Shown here piece after piece: positions 40,143-45,319 of a stretch of DNA of 45,319 nt (within the stretch, counting starts at the first letter, position 1; every line of letters starts with the position of its first letter). Source of the DNA: Ruminococcus sp. GTDB lineage: Bacteria; Bacillota; Clostridia; Oscillospirales; Ruminococcaceae. The translations under genes and the position numbers were made by a program. The stretch is taken from positions 1 to 45,319 of the forward strand of contig JAFXXU010000010.1 in NCBI GenBank assembly GCA_017542125.1, written 5' to 3'. The notes under the pieces were generated by a model. It searched no databases. It was not told the origin of the DNA and worked only from the letters and a program-made list of their open reading frames with translations.

Positions 40143-40634
40143 ATGCTTGGAAGGATCCTTAAGCGGGCAGGGCTCGGTTTCCTGCTGGGGATGGCGATGG
40201 GAGATCTTATTGCCTATTTCACAGGCTCCGGCAGCGGGATGCCTGTCGCTCCGGAATTTGTGGACGCAGTCGGCAGCGAGGCTGCGGCGTTTCTGATACA
40301 GACGGTACTTTCGGGACTGATAGGCGCTGCGGGTTTCGGAGGTATGCTTTTCTACGAGATAGAGAGCTGGAGTATGCTGCGCACCATGCTGACCCATTTT
40401 GCACTTATCTCGGCGGTGTTCCTGGCGGTGAGCCGGATACTCTGCTGGATGACCGAGGTCAGCGAGATGCTGATCATGGAGGGCATAATGCTGGCGGCAT
40501 ACCTGGCAGTATGGGTGATAATATGTGCGGTGTACAGAGCACAGGTGAAGGATCTTAACGCCTTGCAGGACAGGCTAAACAAAAGCGGCAAGGGCGTAAA
40601 CAATAAATCTGTAAACGGAGGTGCGGAGAAATGA
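40143..40634 (+). CDS. DUF3021 family membrane protein
   Basis: A 163-residue protein with four hydrophobic segments (about 8-27, 42-66, 79-99 and 106-126) and a charged C-terminal tail. This is the DUF3021 pattern that accompanies LytTR regulators. I chose the ATG at 40143, eight bases after AAAGGAG. The stop overlaps the next gene start (ATGA). It is probably the sensory or inhibitory partner of the regulator. Confidence 0.88.
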   Translation: MLGRILKRAGLGFLLGMAMGDLIAYFTGSGSGMPVAPEFVDAVGSEAAAFLIQTVLSGLIGAAGFGGMLFYEIESWSMLRTMLTHFALISAVFLAVSRILCWMTEVSEMLIMEGIMLAAYLAVWVIICAVYRAQVKDLNALQDRLNKSGKGVNNKSVNGGAEK

Positions 40635-43600
40635 GATCAAAGAGGAAAAGGCTGTTTTCACGGGTGACTGCTGCTGTTGCGGCTGCGGTGATGCCCTTCA
40701 GTATGCTGCCGATGAGCGCTGTGGCTGAGGCCGGTTATTCCGAAGCGGCTGTTGCGGCGACGCCCATTGAAGTAAAGATGTCGGTCACAGGGCCGGGCGG
40801 CAGCGTTGATCCGAGTGTGGTGACAGCCAACGGACACCTTAGATCGGGGTTCTACACTGTCCCGATCAAGTTCAAAAACCCGAGGAAGAATGCCGAAAAC
40901 GAAGTGACCCTGACCGGCTGGTCAAGGAGCGGTAAGCAAAAGTATATCGTAGGTATGCCTGAAAGCGGCAATACCATTTGCCCGGCAGGCGACGGCGTTC
41001 CGGGGGGCAACAGCTTCACCGTGGATGAAAACGGTGTATGTACCCACGTTATGAATGTGCCGGTGCTGGGCTACTGGAGCCAGCAGAATATAATCAAGAC
41101 TGCTAATGATCTTACCCTGCACAAGCTGAAGCCGGATGAGGCTCCCGAAACGACCTTTGAAGATCTCACCGAGGCTATCGAAACAGAGCTGAAGGGCTTT
41201 GTGATACCGGAAAACTATGACAGCTATACTGCCGAGGCATTCAAGAAGATCGACGAGGACGAACAGAACGCACTGATCGAGGTAATAAACAAACCTCTGA
41301 TGCGGGTATATTCATCGGACGACCCGAGCAGCGAGCCTAAGCAGCTGACCGAATCGGAGGAAGCTGAGCTTATCGACACAGTCACCGATATGATGACTCT
41401 CGGCTGGGCTCCCAGCGCCGGCGTTGCCGAGGGCGACACCCTCACAGTTCAGCTGGAGGCCCTTTTCAACGAAGACGGAAGCTGGGTGCTTTCTCCCAAG
41501 ACCGAGCCCGTCAGCGTTGATGTAACTGTGGATAATTTCGGCAAGTTCTTCCCGGAAGACGAGCCCGCTTGCGAGCATGACGGCGAAGTGGAATACGAGT
41601 ATTCAAGCTATATGTTCCACAACAAGATCTGCGCCAAGTGTAAAAGCATAATTGAAATAGGTATCACTCATACAGCGACGGGCTTTACAGGCTATGATAC
41701 AGAAAAGCACTGGGATACCTGCACATACTGCAACCATTCGTTCAATGAAGAAACACATACTCTTTCATACAAGTATAATGACGACACCCACTGGCAGGAA
41801 TGCAGCGGCTGCGATTACAAGAGCGAGGCTGTGGGTCACGAATGGAATTGGATAATGGACACAGACGGAGTATATACCGGTCAGAAGTGCGAATGCGGTA
41901 AAACAAGAACGATCATCTCCGGTATTACCGACCTCAGCAAATCAGAGATCACTTTCCCCGAGGGCAAGGACGAGAACAGCGGGTTTACCAAGAGCGAAGC
42001 CGAAGATCTCGGACTTACGGACGACAAGGGTACAGCCGTTGACAAGGGCAGCTACACGGTAACGGTCGAAACGAGCAAGACCGATGACACCAGGTGGACG
42101 GTGGATTTCAAGTCTGTCGAGGACAAGAGCATTAACAGAAAGACCGCGGAGCTCATTAAGGCCTGCGAGCACGACGGCGATGTGGAATACGAGTATTCAA
42201 GCTATATGTTCCACAACAAGATATGTTCCAAGTGCAGATCGGTGCTTGAAACCGGCATAGCTCATACACCTACGGGCACCACAGGCTATGATACAGAAAA
42301 CCACTGGGATACCTGCACATACTGCAACCATTCGTTCAATGAAGAAGCACACACTCTTTCTTACAAGTTCACTGACGACACCCACTGGCAGGAATGCAGC
42401 GGCTGTGACTACAAGAGCGAGGCTGTGGGTCACGAGTGGAAATGGATACTGGACACAGACGGCACATATACCGGTCAGAAATGTGTATGCGGAGCAACAA
42501 GATCGATCATCCCCGGTATTGCCGACCTCGGAAAGTCAAGCATCGTACTCCCCGAGGGCAAGGACGGAAACAGCGAGTTCACCAAAGAGGAAGCCAAGAG
42601 CATAGGTCTCAAAGACGAGGACGGTCAGCCTATCGATAAGGGCAGCTACACTGTCACGGTAGAAAAGAACGAGAACGATGATACCAAGTGGACAGTCATC
42701 TTCAAGTCTGTTGAGGACAAGAGCATAGGCAAAAAAGAGATAACCGTTACGAGGCCCGAGGATACCTACTTTGCGGCTGTGACCTATGTTATGGCACAGG
42801 GTCTTACCCCTCCCGCGGACTTTATAGTATCCAAGGAGCAGACAGACCTCAAGAGCGGACAGAATTATTCCATAGAATCGCCCAAATACCCCGGTTTCAA
42901 GGCAAGCGATGCAGTGGTCATCGGCACTATCGGCAGCTCTGATGTGGAGATAACTGTCACCTATTCAGTCTGCGAGCACACGAATTACACTGTCACCGAC
43001 TTTATAAAGCCCACCTGCACCGAGGATTCCAAGGTCGTAATGGCAGCCTGCGACGACTGCGGCAAGGTGTTATCGCTCACAGCGGCGGAGATACACGCGC
43101 TGGGCGATCCTTATGTTGCAACAGGGCATAACTTCGACGACGAGTGGCACAGGGAGTACGGCATAAGCTCCAAGCCCGGCGCAGGGCATTATCACAAGTG
43201 CCAGAACCCCGGCTGCTACGAGCGCCAGTATGAGCCTCACACCTGGAAGGGCGAAACAAAGACCGGTACCAAGTGCGGCGTTGATCTGTGCTTTGAGGAC
43301 GAGTGTACGGTATGCGGTGCGACATACAGCTACGAGCCTGCCGAGTGCCAGCTTGAACGAGCTCCAGAGCTTGACGTTGCCCCCACCTGCGAGGAATACG
43401 GCTTTGAGAAGTATGTATGCACAGTATGCGGCAGTGAGGCCTCCGATGCAGTAGCTCCTCTGGGTCACGATCTGGAAGTGGTCGAGGAAGTAAAGGCTGA
43501 CTGTGAGACCGAGGGCTACAAGCTCAAGAAGTGCAAGCGCGAGGGCTGCGATCACGAGGAAAAGGAGATCATTGAAAAGCTCAGCAAGACCGGTCATCAC

Positions 43601-44791
43601 ACCTGGACGAAGAACATAAAGACCGAGCCCACCTGCGAGGGCGACGGCTCATACGAAGGTCAGATCTGCACGGTATGCGGCAAGACCGAGACCGCTATGG
43701 GCGATTACGGCATAATCGAGGCGCTGGGGCACAATGTGATAACCACAAAGAAAAATCTCGGCACCAAGCCCGGCGTCACAAGGGGCGGCACACCTGTTGA
43801 CATAACCCTGTACGAGGTGATCTATTCCTGCACACGCTGCAGAGCGCATCTCGGAACCGAGGCATGGACGGTGGTAACAGCCTCCAAGCCCCCGAGGTAT
43901 GAGATAATCCCCGGACGCAAGGCGGAGATAACCGAAATGGGCAACGGCATCCACATTGGCGGCAATATGGCTCAGGACGGCGGCGTATATTTCAGAGATC
44001 AGGTCATGAAGGGCTTTGACGATGTTGTTGACTCGGAGGCTGCAAAGAGCAAATATCAGTACAAGAAGATCAAAGCAAACAGCTTTATAATAGAGTTTGC
44101 GGACTCATTCCTTGAAGAGCTGGAGGACGGGGTATATCCTGTTGAGGTAATAAACGGCAGCGAGTTCTGGCCGCTTATGGTAACTGTAAAGGATCACAAA
44201 CTTACAGAGCTTGCAGATCAGGAATACCCCAAGGAGACACAGCTCACAAACGAGGAATTTGCAAAGCTTCTGGAGGAGGTCAAAGCCGAGGATGCAGAAG
44301 TGAAGACATTATTCGTCACACCTCTGACCGAGGAGGATCTTACGGACATCCGGGATCTTGTACAGCCTTCTCTTGATAAGGATTCGGCAGAGTTTGACAA
44401 AAACGCTCCGGCAGATACAGTTATCGCCGTGACCGAAGGAGACTTCCGGTTCGATTCCGTATCCCTGGGCGGAGAAGCTTTGGCAGACTCAGATTACAGC
44501 TATGCGGAGGGCAAGCTTACCGTAAGCTCTGGATATCTGAAGACTCTGGACGAGGGCGAGTATGTATTCAGCATACGGTTCACAGACAAAAACGAGGCGA
44601 CCGATCCGGCTGAACTCACGCTCACGGTAACAGTCGCTGACAGCAGCACTCCCGACAGCGGCAATACCGATGACTCAGGCTCCGGCGGCGAAGGAGATTC
44701 AAAGAATCCCGCCACAGGCGGAGCGGCTTCTCTGCTTGGAACAGCAGCCCTGCTCGCAGGAGTATTCGTTGTTTCAAAGAAGAGAAAATGA
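40631..44791 (+). CDS. Large surface protein with CxxC repeats, X2-like domain and NPATG sorting signal
   Basis: A 1386-residue exported protein. Residues 1-33 are a signal peptide (basic start, hydrophobic core, then SAVAEA). Two near-identical 198-residue units begin near 314 and 512 (DNA period 594 bp), each with four CxxC-type pairs, HWDTCTYCNHSFNE and HWQECSGCDYKSEAVGHEW. About five further CxxC modules follow to residue 1050. A region near 1265-1340 (FRFDSVSLGGEAL, LTVSSGYLKTLDEGEYVF) resembles an X2 module. The C-terminus has NPATG (1359-1363), a hydrophobic helix and KKRK, the layout of a sortase substrate. It is the last and largest gene of the LytTR operon, so its display is probably regulated by that system. 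Ligand unknown. Confidence 0.9.
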   Translation: MRSKRKRLFSRVTAAVAAAVMPFSMLPMSAVAEAGYSEAAVAATPIEVKMSVTGPGGSVDPSVVTANGHLRSGFYTVPIKFKNPRKNAENEVTLTGWSRSGKQKYIVGMPESGNTICPAGDGVPGGNSFTVDENGVCTHVMNVPVLGYWSQQNIIKTANDLTLHKLKPDEAPETTFEDLTEAIETELKGFVIPENYDSYTAEAFKKIDEDEQNALIEVINKPLMRVYSSDDPSSEPKQLTESEEAELIDTVTDMMTLGWAPSAGVAEGDTLTVQLEALFNEDGSWVLSPKTEPVSVDVTVDNFGKFFPEDEPACEHDGEVEYEYSSYMFHNKICAKCKSIIEIGITHTATGFTGYDTEKHWDTCTYCNHSFNEETHTLSYKYNDDTHWQECSGCDYKSEAVGHEWNWIMDTDGVYTGQKCECGKTRTIISGITDLSKSEITFPEGKDENSGFTKSEAEDLGLTDDKGTAVDKGSYTVTVETSKTDDTRWTVDFKSVEDKSINRKTAELIKACEHDGDVEYEYSSYMFHNKICSKCRSVLETGIAHTPTGTTGYDTENHWDTCTYCNHSFNEEAHTLSYKFTDDTHWQECSGCDYKSEAVGHEWKWILDTDGTYTGQKCVCGATRSIIPGIADLGKSSIVLPEGKDGNSEFTKEEAKSIGLKDEDGQPIDKGSYTVTVEKNENDDTKWTVIFKSVEDKSIGKKEITVTRPEDTYFAAVTYVMAQGLTPPADFIVSKEQTDLKSGQNYSIESPKYPGFKASDAVVIGTIGSSDVEITVTYSVCEHTNYTVTDFIKPTCTEDSKVVMAACDDCGKVLSLTAAEIHALGDPYVATGHNFDDEWHREYGISSKPGAGHYHKCQNPGCYERQYEPHTWKGETKTGTKCGVDLCFEDECTVCGATYSYEPAECQLERAPELDVAPTCEEYGFEKYVCTVCGSEASDAVAPLGHDLEVVEEVKADCETEGYKLKKCKREGCDHEEKEIIEKLSKTGHHTWTKNIKTEPTCEGDGSYEGQICTVCGKTETAMGDYGIIEALGHNVITTKKNLGTKPGVTRGGTPVDITLYEVIYSCTRCRAHLGTEAWTVVTASKPPRYEIIPGRKAEITEMGNGIHIGGNMAQDGGVYFRDQVMKGFDDVVDSEAAKSKYQYKKIKANSFIIEFADSFLEELEDGVYPVEVINGSEFWPLMVTVKDHKLTELADQEYPKETQLTNEEFAKLLEEVKAEDAEVKTLFVTPLTEEDLTDIRDLVQPSLDKDSAEFDKNAPADTVIAVTEGDFRFDSVSLGGEALADSDYSYAEGKLTVSSGYLKTLDEGEYVFSIRFTDKNEATDPAELTLTVTVADSSTPDSGNTDDSGSGGEGDSKNPATGGAASLLGTAALLAGVFVVSKKRK
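41591..42778 (+). repeat. Two tandem 594-bp coding repeats
   Basis: The stretch starting GAATACGAGTATTCAAGC recurs at 41591 and 42185, with long identical blocks between. The copies are close enough at DNA level to have arisen by recent duplication or gene conversion and could recombine to change repeat number. Confidence 0.85.
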
Positions 44792-44957
44792 GCCGGGAGG
44801 ATCGAGAGGCTTGACAGAAGAAATGACAACACATAAACGCCGGATCTCTGCTTGGGGACGATAAGTACCAAGCAAAGTGCGGAAAGGCAGCCGTTTGAGC
44901 GCTGTTTTCAAAAGGACGGTCAAACAAAGGTCAGGCCCAAGATACATGCAAAAAGAA

Positions 44958-45002
44958 AAGCCTTGCAAGCGACGCAGATGCGTGGTTTGCAGGGCTTGTT
45001 TT
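44958..45002 (+). terminator. Probable terminator after the surface protein operon
   Basis: AAGCCTTGCAAGC pairs with GTTTGCAGGGCTT (two G-T pairs), then GTTTTG. It is 166 bases after the stop. The 410-base gap 44792-45202 also holds a GCTTGG/CCAAGC hairpin near 44850, the tRNA-end-like fragment at 45006-45025 and the promoter at 45110-45138; I see no gene in it. Confidence 0.6.
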
Positions 45003-45005
45003 GAG

Positions 45006-45025
45006 TCGAGGTGACGGGACTTGAA
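45006..45025 (-). other. tRNA 3'-end-like fragment, possible attachment-site remnant
   Basis: On the minus strand TTCAAGTCCCGTCACCTCGA looks like the T-loop, T-stem 3' side and acceptor end of a tRNA. The matching 5' side of the T-stem is absent, so this is not a functional tRNA. Such fragments mark the far end of elements that integrate into tRNA genes, but no integrase is visible. Confidence 0.35.
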
Positions 45026-45109
45026 TTGATAAAATGGCTTTTAGCAATTTGTTGCATCTTTCAGGAGGATCCCTACTTGCATTTTTCTTTTCATTGCCGC
45101 ATAAAAGCA

Positions 45110-45138
45110 TTGCAATTTTGAGGGAAAGATGGTATAAT
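45110..45138 (+). promoter_or_regulatory. Promoter of the last gene
   Basis: TTGCAA (45110-45115) and TATAAT (45133-45138) are 17 bases apart. Confidence 0.8.
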
Positions 45139-45202
45139 AAAGCTCAGCAAAGGAAGTGCTGTGACAGCTGTTATGTGATGCTTTCAAGAGGTAAGCGAAG
45201 AT

Positions 45203-45319
45203 ATGAAGAAAACAAAGAAAAACCGAAAACTGCTTATCCAGATAACAGCGATCGTTCTGCCGCTGTTTCTGATCCTTATAGGGGCTGTTGTATGGCTTTG
45301 CTACAGAAGTGCCGTGAAC
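45203..45319 (+). CDS. N-terminus of a membrane protein, cut by the window edge
   Basis: The first 39 residues are visible. AAGAGGTAAG precedes the ATG at good spacing. A strongly basic start (MKKTKKNRK) leads into one hydrophobic helix of about 22 residues and then a short exported beginning. This is typical of membrane sensors such as histidine kinases, chemoreceptors or diguanylate cyclases, but the family cannot be told. Confidence 0.75.
   Translation, partial: MKKTKKNRKLLIQITAIVLPLFLILIGAVVWLCYRSAVN

Noticed and set aside
44792-44960. Possible riboswitch in the A/G-rich region after the surface protein
   Set aside because: I compared it with c-di-GMP riboswitch patterns and could not place the conserved core. 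It also lies downstream of a gene end and before a terminator, with no gene directly under its control.
1-45319. CRISPR arrays, rRNA genes, insertion sequences, complete prophage
   Set aside because: No short regularly spaced repeats, no rRNA-like conserved blocks, and no transposase, integrase, capsid or terminase proteins are seen on either strand.

Overview
The window reads as chromosomal DNA of a gut-type Clostridia bacterium, most like Ruminococcus or a close Oscillospiraceae relative. The evidence is a type I dockerin on a secreted beta-helix protein, strong AGGAGG ribosome binding sites, TTGACA/17/TATAAT promoters, Gram-positive signal peptides with a sortase-type C-terminus, and anaerobic markers (2[4Fe-4S] ferredoxin, a class III ribonucleotide reductase fragment). 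No rRNA, CRISPR array, transposase or integrase is visible.

Positions 1-17.6 kb are mostly housekeeping. They hold an uncharacterised cysteine-containing protein, a ferredoxin, a SpoIID-like protein whose expected catalytic Glu is Gln, aspartate kinase, a DUF815 ATPase with a GNAT acetyltransferase, and tRNA-Lys(TTT). Next comes an aromatic-amino-acid operon (aroF-aroB-aroA-nudix-aroC and a DUF4364 gene). Its first gene is preceded by a Phe-rich 27-residue leader peptide and a terminator with matching alternative hairpins, which is a complete transcription attenuator. After a 268-bp palindromic repeat lie an NrdD-tail-like small protein under an NrdR box, a small charged protein, cytidine deaminase, a membrane diguanylate cyclase, and an isolated pair encoding a small acidic protein and a phage-receptor-binding-like C-type-lectin protein.

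Positions 17.6-30.7 kb form one minus-strand glycan operon of 12 genes read from a promoter at 30721-30749. It runs from a WcaJ-type initiating phosphosugar transferase through two GT4 and four GT2 glycosyltransferases, ManC, a Wzx-type flippase and a capsular transferase to TagB/F- and TagD-like genes. It should build a surface polysaccharide carrying mannose-derived sugars and glycerol phosphate. No Wzy polymerase or chain-length regulator is present.

Positions 30.7-45.3 kb carry signalling and surface functions: a CHASE2/HD-GYP phosphodiesterase coupled to a FecR-CxxC-repeat protein; a 1208-residue dockerin protein with five beta-helix repeats; a decayed paralogue of it; and an operon of a Cys-rich small ORF, a LytTR regulator, a DUF3021 membrane protein and a 1386-residue CxxC-repeat surface protein with an NPATG sorting motif. 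The LytTR promoter has two direct repeats spaced 21 bp apart. c-di-GMP synthesis (13.9 kb) and breakdown (31.1 kb) flank the glycan operon, so c-di-GMP may control the surface. That link is inference.
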